From Bacteroidota bacterium (lineage in GTDB: Bacteria; Bacteroidota; Ignavibacteria; Palsa-1295), in the NCBI GenBank assembly GCA_021324735.1, contig JAJPIO010000006.1, forward strand, positions 141,667 through 205,666: a stretch of DNA of 64,000 nt, written 5' to 3'. The position numbers and the translations under genes were made by a program. The notes below the pieces were generated by a model that was not told the DNA's origin, searched no databases, and worked only from the letters and a program-made list of their open reading frames with translations. Shown piece after piece: positions 1 to 7,371 of this stretch; position 1 is the first letter of the stretch, and the number at the start of each line of letters is the position of its first letter.

Positions 1-2
1 CG

Positions 3-125
3 TTGGAATGCCAGTATATTCTTACTCAGCTCGACCGCTCGCTCGAAGGCGAAGTGCCGAACCCATCGCTGGCGAGCTACGCCAAGCAGCAGTTGGCAAA
101 CCTATCGAGCCGTTTCATGACCTGA
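3..125 (+). CDS. C-terminal end of an unidentified protein (5' end outside window)
   Basis: An open frame enters from the left edge and stops at TGA 123-125, giving about 40 residues with a plausible amphipathic C-terminal helix (ECQYILTQLDRSLEG, then ASYAKQQLANLSSRFMT). The composition looks like real protein, and a strong terminator-like hairpin follows about 60 bases later, as expected at the end of a transcription unit. Too little is visible to name a family. A longer overlapping frame from 8 to 304 runs straight through the hairpin and is not credible. Confidence 0.5.
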   Translation: MECQYILTQLDRSLEGEVPNPSLASYAKQQLANLSSRFMT

Positions 126-186
126 CACTCGCAGAGGCGCCCCTAAGAAGAGAGTTCTTATCAACCAAACGATCTCTCTCACCACA

Positions 187-224
187 AAGCTCGCGATCTT
201 ACCTAACAGATCGCGAGCTTTTTA
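187..224 (+). terminator. Rho-independent terminator after the partial gene
   Basis: A perfect 13-bp stem (187-199 with 208-220, 8-base loop) is followed by TTTTATTTT. The stem contains CTCGCGATC/GATCGCGAG, the same nine-base core as the palindromic repeats at 2.7-3.6 kb, so it may be derived from that family. Confidence 0.75.
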
Positions 225-403
225 TTTTCACACGATCCCTGATCCCGAACAGGCAATTCCTACAATTCCTTGAGCAAGAATTCACCGGCAAAATCTCCGG
301 CTGAGGAAAAAGCTTTCAGAAATAGCCCGGCAAGATACTTGAACGAACAATTGGGATATTCTTCAAACGAATACTCTTAGAAAGGATATTCTGAAGGTTT
401 ATT

Positions 404-772
404 ATGAGGAAGCTACTTAAAATGTTCGGACTTGCACTGCTGCTTAGCGCGGGTCTTACGTTCACCGTGCCTGCCTATTCGCAAGCGGTCATTATACAGA
501 CTGCCCCGCCTGCGGCGCGCGTGGAGGTCCGGCCGGCTAATCCGGGTGGCGGCGCTATCTGGACACCGGGTTATTACCAGTGGAATCCGACCACACAGAG
601 CTATGACTGGCAAACAGGCTCATGGCAAGTGCCACCAAGCCGACACATGCGTTGGGTACCATCCCACTACATTCAGCAGCCGGATGGCACCTATAATTTC
701 TACACTGGCCATTGGGCAACCAGACATCAAGCACACGAAGAGCGTGAAGCTGAGCTAAAACACGAGAGATAG
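404..772 (+). CDS. Secreted YXWXXGXW-repeat protein
   Basis: 122 residues. The N-terminus is a clear Sec signal peptide (basic MRKLLK, hydrophobic core to about residue 22, cleavage likely after AYSQA). The mature part has aromatic repeats of the WXXGXW/YXWXXGXW type: WTPGYYQWN, YDWQTGSW, MRWVPSHYI and YNFYTGHWA. Proteins of this type are small exported proteins of unknown function in many Gram-negatives. The last 15 residues are highly charged. The gene stands alone, with a hairpin terminator about 40 bases downstream. Export is well supported; function is not. Confidence 0.8.
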   Translation: MRKLLKMFGLALLLSAGLTFTVPAYSQAVIIQTAPPAARVEVRPANPGGGAIWTPGYYQWNPTTQSYDWQTGSWQVPPSRHMRWVPSHYIQQPDGTYNFYTGHWATRHQAHEEREAELKHER

Positions 773-810
773 CTTAGCTTTATCTTGACCAACATCCGAT
801 AACTACTTGC

Positions 811-840
811 ACCCGCTTTCTTCGGAGAGCGGGTTTCTTT
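811..840 (+). terminator. Terminator of the YXWXXGXW-repeat gene
   Basis: A stem ACCCGCT/AGCGGGT (811-817 with 828-834) is followed by a T-rich run. Confidence 0.65.
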
Positions 841-923
841 TGCCGCTTTTTTCGAAGCTCAACCAATTATTTTTAATCGGAGAATAGAAGAGAATGGCAT
901 ACAATCGGAATAATCATTGGGTG

Positions 924-947
924 ATAGTAGACCATTTGGTCTACTAT
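924..947. promoter_or_regulatory. Near-perfect palindrome of TetR/NemR operator type
   Basis: The two 11-base arms 924-934 and 937-947 are exact reverse complements with a 2-base spacer. The core at 928-943 is TAGACC-N4-GGTCTA, the form of operator known for NemR and related TetR-family repressors. It lies 9 bases before the ATG of a small frame at 956. No TetR-family gene is in the window. A plain hairpin in RNA is the alternative. Confidence 0.5.
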
Positions 948-955
948 TCTGGGCT

Positions 956-1144
956 ATGGACGGAGAGAATAGAGAACAACCAAAACACGAAAGCGGCGCT
1001 TCTTCCTCGCTCGAGCGCCGGTTACGAATGGCAAATGCGGCCATTGCTATCGCTATGCTGAGCCAAACAATACTACAATCGCTCGAATCAAAAAATATGA
1101 GGGGTTACCCCAACGACGGCGACCAACAGACTGAGATGCGCTAG
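956..1144 (+). CDS. Hypothetical 62-residue protein downstream of a palindrome
   Basis: I do not recognise this protein. From ATG 956 it has a charged N-terminus (MDGENREQPKHESG), a mildly hydrophobic central helix (ANAAIAIAMLSQTILQSL) and a polar tail. An upstream ATG at 917 would place the palindrome inside the coding region, so 956 is preferred. Its reality rests on position behind a likely operator and on the helical middle segment. It may be a chance frame. Confidence 0.3.
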   Translation: MDGENREQPKHESGASSSLERRLRMANAAIAIAMLSQTILQSLESKNMRGYPNDGDQQTEMR

Positions 1145-1203
1145 CTAACAGTTGAGCCGAACTCCAACTGTAGAGTTAAAAACGTAGGGTCATAATCGTA
1201 GCG

Positions 1204-1449
1204 TCAACTTACGTTCTTTAATATGCGGTCGATGACCGAATGGGCCTCGTTAACTATATCAGGTCGGCGAATAAGCGTGCTGAGATTCCCTTTCACGGTC
1301 TCCCACATCCGGCGCTTCTGGCCGAGGGGGGCCTGACTGGAAAGAAGAGTTTCGCGCGCCTCAAGTAACAAATTCTCTACCTCATTGCGTGACTTACAAT
1401 GTGGCAGTTCTACGTTCAATTTATGATGTACGTCCTCTAATATTTTCAT
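1204..1449 (-). CDS. Orphan 81-residue protein, paralogue of the gene at 3241
   Basis: An 81-residue, probably all-helical soluble protein with no signal peptide or membrane segment. It aligns without large gaps to the 81-residue protein at 3241-3486. Both have an ELPxC motif near residue 14, then two basic/polar residues, an acidic residue and V, a conserved LS.L near residue 55, and a helical LS-type C-terminus. Two divergent copies within 2 kb argue that both are genuine genes. No known family or catalytic motif was recognised. Confidence 0.6.
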   Translation of the reverse strand: MKILEDVHHKLNVELPHCKSRNEVENLLLEARETLLSSQAPLGQKRRMWETVKGNLSTLIRRPDIVNEAHSVIDRILKNVS

Positions 1450-1668
1450 TCAACCTCTGATATCTTCCTGCAACCAATATTTTGAACACTTAAAAGATAT
1501 AACAGTACAGCTTGCAAAAGATAACCAAGCTGTATAGAACACAAGTCTCAGCAATACAAAATTACAAATGCTGAGCCAGACCTTTTCAATTTTCATGGCC
1601 CGGCGTTTGGTGAAAATGTTCTCATAGGATCCGCTCACCAGTTTTGCTACGCTAACTCTTCTACGGTC

Positions 1669-2676
1669 ATGGATAAAATGGAGATCACTCGTCGTGAGGT
1701 ACTTACGGGACTTGCAGTTGGGCTCGCGGCTGTAACCGCACCACCACTTGCAACCCCAACTCGTGCCGCATCGCCGGATGAGCCGATGCTTAATGCCGAC
1801 ATGCGTAACCCCGTTGATAAATATCCGAAGCCGCCGTTCAAAGAGCAATTCCAACCGTGGCCTGGCCTTGCTGGTAAGATGGATCCCAAGCCCGATCATG
1901 GTGAATCCAGTTATAAAGGCTCCGGTCGACTCGCCGGGCGCAAGGCGCTTATCACCGGTGGCGATTCCGGCATCGGACGAGCTGCGGCGATCGCGTATGC
2001 CCGCGAAGGTGCCGACGTAGCGATCGTCTACTTCCCTACCGAAGAGCCGGACGCGCACGAAGTGATCGATCTTATTCGCAAAGAGGGACGCACTGCCGTC
2101 GCGATACCCGGCGACCTTCGCGACCGTGCGTTTTGCCAGCAACTGGTCGAGAAGGCGGTCGATGGTTTGGGCGGGCTCGACATCCTCGTGAACAATGCCG
2201 GCCGGCAGCAATCGAAAGAATCGATACTCGATATTACCGACGAAGATTTCGATGCCACAATGAAGACGAATATCTACGCGCCGTTCTACATCATCAAAGC
2301 AGCGCTGCCTCATCTTAAGCCGGGCTCGGTGATCATCGGTACAACGTCGGAGCAAGCGTACGATCCTTCGCCCGACCTTTACGATTACGCGCAAACAAAA
2401 GCGGCTACGATGAACTATGTTAAAAGCCTGGCAAAGCAATTAGGCAAAAAAGGGATTCGCGTTGTTGGCGTTGCACCCGGTCCGGTATGGACACCGCTGC
2501 AAATATCCGGCGGTGCAACGATGGAAAAAGTAAAGACCTTCGGCGAGCAAACAGCATTCGGTCGCCCCGGCCAACCGGCCGAACTTGCTTCCATCTTCGT
2601 ACAACTCGCGGATAACAACGGCAGCTTCACGATCGGAAACATCTACGGCTCCGGCGGAGGCACGGGTCAACCTTAG
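1669..2676 (+). CDS. SDR-family oxidoreductase with Tat signal (YghA/YhdF-like)
   Basis: 335 residues. A twin-arginine leader (TRREVLTGLAVGLAAV, cleavage near residue 35) precedes a linker typical of the YghA/YhdF subgroup (PPFKEQFQPWPGLAGKM). A classical SDR Rossmann domain follows, with the cofactor motif TGGDSGIGRAA, the structural NNAG motif, and a catalytic Tyr/Lys pair in YDYAQTKAA. The catalytic Ser is probably in GTTSEQAY. These enzymes reduce or oxidise small carbonyls or alcohols with NAD(P) and are often stress-induced; the substrate is unknown. Tat export of a cofactor-loaded SDR is plausible but less usual than a cytosolic form. It stands alone. Confidence 0.88.
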   Translation: MDKMEITRREVLTGLAVGLAAVTAPPLATPTRAASPDEPMLNADMRNPVDKYPKPPFKEQFQPWPGLAGKMDPKPDHGESSYKGSGRLAGRKALITGGDSGIGRAAAIAYAREGADVAIVYFPTEEPDAHEVIDLIRKEGRTAVAIPGDLRDRAFCQQLVEKAVDGLGGLDILVNNAGRQQSKESILDITDEDFDATMKTNIYAPFYIIKAALPHLKPGSVIIGTTSEQAYDPSPDLYDYAQTKAATMNYVKSLAKQLGKKGIRVVGVAPGPVWTPLQISGGATMEKVKTFGEQTAFGRPGQPAELASIFVQLADNNGSFTIGNIYGSGGGTGQP

Positions 2677-2684
2677 AAGAAGGA

Positions 2685-2802
2685 GTGTACTCGCGGACTA
2701 CACCGGTGTACTCGCGATCTCTGATCGCGAGACCCGTGTGATTGCCTCAGATGTTGCAGTCTGCTTCTCCCCACGACCGGCGATCAGAGATCACCGGTAC
2801 AC
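2685..2802. repeat. Palindromic repeat element, copy 1 (REP-pair/MITE-like)
   Basis: A lead segment GTGTACTCGCGGACTACAC (2685-2703) precedes a 97-bp unit (2706-2802) whose ends are imperfect inverted repeats beginning GTGTAC and ending GTACAC. Each arm is itself a hairpin. The left is CTCGCGATC-TCT-GATCGCGAG (2711-2731); the right is CCGGCGATC-AGA-GATCACCGG with one mismatch. A 41-base interior separates the arms. A unit of identical length lies at 3494-3590. Confidence 0.8.
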
Positions 2803-2871
2803 ATAAGCCGCGATATACTGGCGATTTCGATTATTACCACCGCTTCTGTGCTCCACATTGACCGTTGGCTC

Positions 2872-2879
2872 TACATTTG
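2872..2879 (+). promoter_or_regulatory. Candidate -7 box (TACATTTG) for the DUF2188-like gene
   Basis: An exact match to the Bacteroidota -7 consensus TANNTTTG, 18 bases before the ATG at 2898. No convincing -33 TTG is seen at the usual spacing. Confidence 0.4.
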
Positions 2880-2897
2880 CTGACGGAATAATGTTAA

Positions 2898-3113
2898 ATG
2901 ACAATTTATGCCATCTCCCAGCAGCCCTCCTCCTGGAATGTCTATCGGTTTTCAGATAATATCACAGAAGAGGCGCACGGTCTATCAAACGAGGAAGAGG
3001 CATTCGCTGAAGCCACTCGCCTCGCAAAGGCAACTCAGCCCTCCCGTGTGATCCGAATTGCCCTGAATGGTGACACACGGATCCTCGCGAAATTTGAAAT
3101 GGAAGTTAGTTGA
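2898..3113 (+). CDS. Small DUF2188-like protein
   Basis: 71 residues. The layout resembles DUF2188-type mini-proteins: an aromatic-rich beta strand (WNVYRFSDN), a phrase of the SNEEEAFAEATRLAK type forming a helix, then a second strand (SRVIRIALNGDTRI). Such proteins are short, widespread and of unknown function, often near other stress or accessory genes. No signal peptide. It sits between two palindromic repeats, with a good -7 box upstream. Family assignment is tentative; that it is a gene is fairly secure. Confidence 0.6.
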   Translation: MTIYAISQQPSSWNVYRFSDNITEEAHGLSNEEEAFAEATRLAKATQPSRVIRIALNGDTRILAKFEMEVS

Positions 3114-3126
3114 TCCCATAGACGAC

Positions 3127-3152
3127 GTGTACTCGCGATCTCTGATCGCAAG
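3127..3152. repeat. Solo left arm of the palindromic repeat
   Basis: GTGTACTCGCGATCTCTGAT and the following GCAAG match the left arm of the elements at 2706 and 3494. No right arm follows. It lies 14 bases after the stop of the DUF2188-like gene. Confidence 0.7.
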
Positions 3153-3240
3153 CCGAAGCACACATCATGGCTTTTATAGTCCAGATGAATCTTTGTATTC
3201 ATTACCTTCTTAATTCTTTTTGCCGTTTTCATGAGAGCGC

Positions 3241-3486
3241 ATGGAGCAACTAAGAAAGGGTCTTACCAGTGAATTGCCACTTTGTAGAACGAAGCGTGAC
3301 GTCAACCGCGTGTTTGAAGCTGCAGAAAAGGATATTCGTAATCGCAAATTAAGCGCAACTCAATGCCGCCAGGTATTCAGCGATATCGATAAGACCCTGT
3401 CGATGCTGTTACCGAAAGAGAAGCAAACCGTCCTGATCGAAGAAGTCCGCACTCGGATTCGCCTCCTCATTGCGAAGCTCTCATAA
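3241..3486 (+). CDS. Orphan 81-residue protein, paralogue of the gene at 1204
   Basis: 81 residues, predicted helical and cytosolic. It shares the ELPxC(K/R) motif at residues 11-15, a following acidic-V pair, an LSxL segment near residue 55 and a similar helical C-terminus with the minus-strand gene at 1204-1449. It is strongly basic overall (many K/R). Repeats lie on both sides: a solo arm at 3127 and a full element starting 8 bases after its stop codon. Function unknown; DNA or RNA binding would be a guess from charge alone. Confidence 0.6.
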   Translation: MEQLRKGLTSELPLCRTKRDVNRVFEAAEKDIRNRKLSATQCRQVFSDIDKTLSMLLPKEKQTVLIEEVRTRIRLLIAKLS

Positions 3487-3493
3487 ACTATAG

Positions 3494-3590
3494 GTGTACT
3501 CGCAATCTCTGATCGCGAGACCCCGTTGGTTCACCACAACGTTGGAGCGTGCTGCTCCTCAGGACCGGCGATCAGAGATCACCGGTACAC
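3494..3590. repeat. Palindromic repeat element, copy 2
   Basis: A 97-bp unit exactly as long as copy 1. Left arm 3494-3521 and right arm 3563-3590 both begin or end with GTGTAC/GTACAC and carry the same internal hairpins. The 41-base interior is recognisably related to that of copy 1. Confidence 0.8.
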
Positions 3591-3598
3591 CAGCCGCA

Positions 3599-3684
3599 GT
3601 GTATTCACGGACTACACGAGTGTACTCGCAATCTCTGATCGCGAGACCGGTGGTTCACCACAATGTTGGATTGTGCTTCTCCGG
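3599..3684. repeat. Palindromic repeat element, copy 3 (right arm missing)
   Basis: The lead segment GTGTATTCACGGACTACAC (3599-3617) and left arm (3620-3647) are present. The interior resembles copy 2 (GGTTCACCACAATGTTGGA), but the right arm is gone. In its place is a different near-palindrome at 3693-3712 (CCCCCAGTTGAACTCGGGGG), probably another repeat family. Confidence 0.7.
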
Positions 3685-3715
3685 CTAAGCAACCCCCAGT
3701 TGAACTCGGGGGCTA

Positions 3716-4243
3716 CAAATATTCCGTGCCTACGACACATTCTCATTCACCGCTCACCGTTCATCACTCACCATTCACCACTCGGCGAAGGTCGCGCGTT
3801 CCTTCGGCAAGCTTAGGACAGGCTCTCGCTCGACATTCCCAGCCATCTCCTACATCCCGCCCCAGTTCAGATATCTATTTTTGTGGATAAATAGTCGAAT
3901 AATATCATATATTTCTGAAACATTTTGTGATTTATTGCGTATCGCCTCCTTTACCCAAGTTCCAACCTGGTAAACTGTCTCTGAGAGTACACTTATGCAG
4001 ATCCCTGCCGTTAGAGAAAGCTTCGGTATTTGGAAGTTAAGAAGTCCCGGGACTGAAAAGAAGAAGCCACCCGTGCCATTGCCTGGGAGACATTAGCTTC
4101 CACGTTCTTTGAAAACTGAGTAGGTTCTAATCGTAGTGTACTATACGTTAGAATCTAATTCTCGATTGCCTGCAAGAAAAATCTTGTTGCCTATAGAAGA
4201 AGAAAGCTATAAAACCCATCTATAAGAAAGAAACGGTTGGCCG
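3716..4243. other. Gene-free region of degenerate repeats and dyads
   Basis: No convincing gene. From 3745 to 3785 there are degenerate tandem TCACC/TTCACC units, then a fragment resembling common dispersed repeats (CTTCGGCAAGCTTAGGACAGG, 3810-3830). A 12-bp palindrome AGTCCCGGGACT is at 4043-4054. A dyad at 4123-4155 (12-bp stem with one bulge, 8-base loop) precedes the RlpA-like gene by about 90 bases and could be an operator or leader hairpin. The stretch is AT-richer than its surroundings near 3865-3935. Confidence 0.4.
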
Positions 4244-5119
4244 ATGAGTCATCTCTCACGAACCGCTAACCGGTTTTCTGGCGTAGTACTGTGCATGACT
4301 AACACAATTGCTCTTAAACAACCAATCGATTCGTATGTAAGTGAGACCATCGCTACCGCTAAGAAACGGGCGGGGTCCAGCTTTCGAAGAATCGTGGCTA
4401 TAGCCTTGTTCGTGACTGGTACTCTCTGGAGTGTCGGAGCGAGCCTGAACCTCACGTTAGCTAAGGGGCTCGCGAAACGCGTAGCCACAAAGGCACGCCA
4501 GGTTAAGGCCAAGGGTGAGTTCAGATTGCTCAATATCTATAACTCGCTTAAAGCCTCGAATCCTGCGATGATCGAAACGATGAACCACGCGACCAGCGGA
4601 TTAGCATCGTGGTACGGCGGAATCTTCCACGGCCGCAAAACGGCAATGGGTACGACGTACAACATGTATGCAATGACCGCCGCTCACCGATCGCTGCCGC
4701 TCGGCACCTGGGTCCAGGTAACGAATGAGCGTAACGGTAAATCGGTCGTCGTCCAGGTAACGGATCGTGGTCCGTACGTAGCAAATCGCATCATGGACTT
4801 ATCGTATGCGGCCGCACAGAGGCTTGGTTATGCCCAAAATGGCACGACCCAGATCTCGATGAAGGTCCTCGGTAACGATCCTTCGGTTGCAGATGCTTCG
4901 TCCACTCCTTCGGCGGTGCAGTCAGCTCAATCGATTGCTGATAGTACCACGACCGCTTCGATCATCCCAGCCATGTTTACTGGTGTGACGGCGAAGTCAG
5001 AGAACCTGACGATGGCGGATCAATCGGATTCGACTCCGGATGTTTCGACGGTCCTTGCAAGCGTAAGCAGCCTGGCAGCAGGCTCGCCGGCCTCGGCCGT
5101 AGCAGGGATGTTCGCTTAA
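4244..5119 (+). CDS. RlpA-like double-psi beta-barrel protein
   Basis: 291 residues. A membrane anchor or signal sequence is at about residues 50-68, preceded by a long basic N-terminus. The RlpA-like DPBB domain spans about 118-212, with the hallmarks SWYG (122-125), TAAHRSLPLG with His148, and VTDRGPY with Asp174. In RlpA lytic transglycosylases these His and Asp residues are the catalytic pair cutting denuded peptidoglycan glycans. No SPOR domain is present; the last 75 residues are Ser/Thr/Ala-rich and low-complexity. An internal ATG at 4295 is an alternative start. A hairpin terminator follows. Confidence 0.85.
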   Translation: MSHLSRTANRFSGVVLCMTNTIALKQPIDSYVSETIATAKKRAGSSFRRIVAIALFVTGTLWSVGASLNLTLAKGLAKRVATKARQVKAKGEFRLLNIYNSLKASNPAMIETMNHATSGLASWYGGIFHGRKTAMGTTYNMYAMTAAHRSLPLGTWVQVTNERNGKSVVVQVTDRGPYVANRIMDLSYAAAQRLGYAQNGTTQISMKVLGNDPSVADASSTPSAVQSAQSIADSTTTASIIPAMFTGVTAKSENLTMADQSDSTPDVSTVLASVSSLAAGSPASAVAGMFA

Positions 5120-5177
5120 TAACAGCGAAGCCTATCGAAGTCTAAAACGACTTAAACCCAAAAACTGGATCGATGCA

Positions 5178-5222
5178 AAGTGGCCACGGCGAGAAGTCGT
5201 GGCTACTTCGTTTTCCTCTTTT
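5178..5222 (+). terminator. Terminator of the RlpA-like gene
   Basis: An 11-bp stem with one mismatch (5178-5188 with 5198-5208) is followed by a T-rich tail. The tail is the first of three tandem 23-bp units. Confidence 0.65.
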
Positions 5223-5270
5223 TTGCTACTTTGCTTTCCTCTTTTTTGCTACTTTGCTTTCCGCTTTTTA
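5202..5270. repeat. Three tandem 23-bp repeats
   Basis: Units at 5202-5224, 5225-5247 and 5248-5270 share the pattern GCTACTTYGYTTTCCTCTTTT. The first overlaps the terminator of the RlpA-like gene. The third holds the stop codon and last codons of the convergent gene. Confidence 0.85.
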
Positions 5271-5989
5271 GCTGAGGAAGTTTTAGCTGAAGAAGTTGTG
5301 GCGGGAGGATTCCAGGCGGCGAGGTACTGATGAAGAAAATAAGGCCCTCCCCAGCCGAAGTTCATGTGAATGAAGTAGCCAATCTCCGGTGCGTACCAGT
5401 AGTTGGTAGCATTCTCCCAGATCTTCCCCTCCCATTCGCGGGAGTCGATCAGCTCGAGTTTGATGCAAGGATAGACGCGACCATTGAAGCTGGCGGTGTC
5501 GTATCCAACGACCTGAAGCGTGCGAGAATGCGGCATGAAGTAATACTGCCCGAAGGCAATGCCGCTATCGGCATGAAGCGTCTGCTCGACCTTCTTCCCG
5601 ATGGGATAGCCGAACGGCAAGTGCATCCACTCGCTGTCCTTCCCTTTGATCCACATGAAGAGATCGCCGTTCCGAGCGTAGGAAACGATGGTGGTGTCCT
5701 TATGGGCTTTGGCAGTAAGTTCGATGCACTCAGGCCGGTTTTCGAACTTAAATCCCGAACGGGATACGATGATGGTATCGTCGGGCATTTCTGGATCGGC
5801 CACCTTTTTCGGGACGAGATTACCGAGGGAATCGGTAACATAGTAGGTATTGACGAACATGGTCCCTTGGGGTGGCAGTTTAGCCTTTGGAATAATCCCA
5901 GCCTTTCCTTTCGAATGCTGCGCGAAAGAGTGATGAACCGGAATGACCAGCAGAAGCGAGAAGAGAGCGAGACTGTATCGAATTCGCAT
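5249..5989 (-). CDS. Secreted protein of unknown function
   Basis: 246 residues from the ATG at 5989, chosen because it begins directly with a signal peptide (MRIRYSLALFSLLLVIPVHHSFA). A longer frame to 6031 adds 14 residues before it. The mature part has beta-rich segments, a central NGDLFMWIKG and a Trp/Tyr/Gly-rich end (YWYAPEIGYFIHMNFGW), as seen in exported Bacteroidota proteins of unassigned family. The extreme C-terminus is a Lys/Ser low-complexity tail (SSAKTSSAKKRKAK) encoded partly by the 23-bp tandem repeat, so its end may have been altered recently. No lipobox or T9SS domain. Confidence 0.65.
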   Translation of the reverse strand: MRIRYSLALFSLLLVIPVHHSFAQHSKGKAGIIPKAKLPPQGTMFVNTYYVTDSLGNLVPKKVADPEMPDDTIIVSRSGFKFENRPECIELTAKAHKDTTIVSYARNGDLFMWIKGKDSEWMHLPFGYPIGKKVEQTLHADSGIAFGQYYFMPHSRTLQVVGYDTASFNGRVYPCIKLELIDSREWEGKIWENATNYWYAPEIGYFIHMNFGWGGPYFLHQYLAAWNPPATTSSAKTSSAKKRKAK

Positions 5990-6116
5990 TATGACAAAAT
6001 TGCAGAAAACGCTAAAGAAAACCAGATGCAATGGACGCTAATCGGAGGTGAATGTTTCCCCGAAAATCCACCCGCGTTAAATATAAGATAATTGAACCGA
6101 CTGGCCAAAACTTGCG

Positions 6117-6148
6117 TTTGACGCGCTTCCTAAGAAGTTTTAGGTTTA
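6117..6148 (+). promoter_or_regulatory. Candidate Bacteroidota-type promoter before the gene at 6176
   Basis: TTTG (6117-6120), 20 bases, then TAGGTTTA (6141-6148), a one-mismatch version of TANNTTTG at correct spacing. Transcription would start near 6155. Confidence 0.45.
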
Positions 6149-6175
6149 ATGGGACTGAAATAGAGTCCAGGTACT

Positions 6176-6379
6176 ATGGCAAAACAACAGACATTCGGTG
6201 ATAAAGTAAAGAAGCACTCGGCTGAGAAGATCGAGTTCGTACCGCAGCTTGGCAAAACCGCGAAGCTGATCCCGGTCCGCATGATCGGTATCAAGAAAAG
6301 CGGCAGCGGCTACCAGTTTGAGGACCGCATTGCGCGCCTCGCGGAGCCAGAGGGTGGCGGAGAATCGATCATTATCTAA
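6176..6379 (+). CDS. Small basic conserved-looking protein
   Basis: 67 residues, Lys-rich in the N-terminal half (MAKQQTFGDKVKKHSAEK), with a beta-type central stretch (KLIPVRMIGIKKSGSGYQFE) and a Gly-rich end. It has no signal peptide or membrane segment. The composition recalls small ribosome-associated proteins, and it lies about 0.9 kb ahead of rpsR and rpmB, but no family was recognised. Its stop is 12 bases before the start of the next gene, so the two are probably cotranscribed from the promoter at 6117. Confidence 0.6.
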   Translation: MAKQQTFGDKVKKHSAEKIEFVPQLGKTAKLIPVRMIGIKKSGSGYQFEDRIARLAEPEGGGESIII

Positions 6380-6390
6380 CCGCGTAACCG

Positions 6391-7371
6391 TTGCGCATCG
6401 TCTCACTATTACCGAGCGCTACCGAGATCTGCTTTGCGCTCGGTTTGGGAGATGAATTGGTCGGGGTAACGCATGAATGCGATTACCCGCCGGCAGCGCT
6501 AGAAAAACCGAGGGTCACTTCTTCGAGAACGCATGAAGGACTTTCGAGCCGGGAGATCGACCAGATCGTTCGTTCACAATTGGTAGATGCGGGCACGATC
6601 TACTCGCTCGATCTGGAAAAGCTCGAAGAGTTAAAACCGGATCTCATCCTGACACAACGTCTTTGCACGGTGTGTGCCGTATCGATCGATACGGTCCGTG
6701 AGGTAGCGAGCCAGCTTAGTTCGAAACCACGGGTAGAGAACCTGGAGCCGCGCACGATGAGCGAAGTCTTCGCAACGTTTCGAAGAGTCGCCCAAATGTG
6801 CGGAAAGCTCGATGAAGCCGCCAAGACTATTTCGGCGCTCGAACAGCGATATCGGCATGTCGGCCGAGTGACGAAAGGCCTCGATTCGCCCAGAGTATTA
6901 GTTCTCGAATGGATCGATCCCCCGTTCGCCTCGGGGCATTGGATCCCGGAATTGGTAGAGGCCGCGGGAGGCAGGAATACGGTAGCATTCAAGCATCGGC
7001 CCTCCCGAGAAATTAGCTGGTCGCAGGTAATGGAGGCTAAAGCGGATATTATCGTGGTAGCCGCCTGCGGTTTCGGAATCGAACGGCAAAAGCAGGAAAT
7101 CGAAATTATCTTAGGGCAACTGGGGTTGAACGGCCTCGCACGCGAGACCATGGGCGCCCCGGACCTCTGGATCTGCGATGGATCGCAGTATTTTTCCAGA
7201 CCTGGACCACGGTTGGTCGATACGGCCGAAATGCTCGCATTTATGATGCATCCCGAACTCAGTGAGGAGTTTGGATCAAAGTTTAAAGTAGGATCGGATT
7301 TAGAATTTATTGATTATGGCACAACAGCGCAATACGCCAACGAATACCCGTGGCGGTGGGCAGCAAAATAG
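6391..7371 (+). CDS. BtuF-like (cobalamin/Fe-chelate type) substrate-binding protein without signal peptide
   Basis: 326 residues starting at TTG ([18 protein letters not shown]), the typical first strand of the type III periplasmic-binding fold. Other family marks are [41 protein letters not shown] and the C-terminal [18 protein letters not shown]. The family normally binds corrinoids or iron chelates in the periplasm for ABC importers. This copy starts directly at the domain with no export signal and has no ABC partner nearby, the common cytosolic cobalamin-binding-protein variant. Its last 56 bases overlap rpsR in another frame. Confidence 0.82.
   Translation: MRIVSLLPSATEICFALGLGDELVGVTHECDYPPAALEKPRVTSSRTHEGLSSREIDQIVRSQLVDAGTIYSLDLEKLEELKPDLILTQRLCTVCAVSIDTVREVASQLSSKPRVENLEPRTMSEVFATFRRVAQMCGKLDEAAKTISALEQRYRHVGRVTKGLDSPRVLVLEWIDPPFASGHWIPELVEAAGGRNTVAFKHRPSREISWSQVMEAKADIIVVAACGFGIERQKQEIEIILGQLGLNGLARETMGAPDLWICDGSQYFSRPGPRLVDTAEMLAFMMHPELSEEFGSKFKVGSDLEFIDYGTTAQYANEYPWRWAAK

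Noticed and set aside
8-304. 98-residue forward frame at the left edge
   Set aside because: It crosses a strong terminator hairpin and has no protein-like composition; another frame (3-125) reads as the end of a real gene.
1450-2439. 329-residue reverse frame opposite the SDR gene
   Set aside because: It lies antisense to a clear SDR oxidoreductase, with no recognisable domain; its openness follows from the codon bias of the real gene.
3745-3785. Short TCACC-type units that could hint at a CRISPR-like or satellite array
   Set aside because: The units are degenerate, only about 9-10 bases, with no spacers of constant length and no cas genes.
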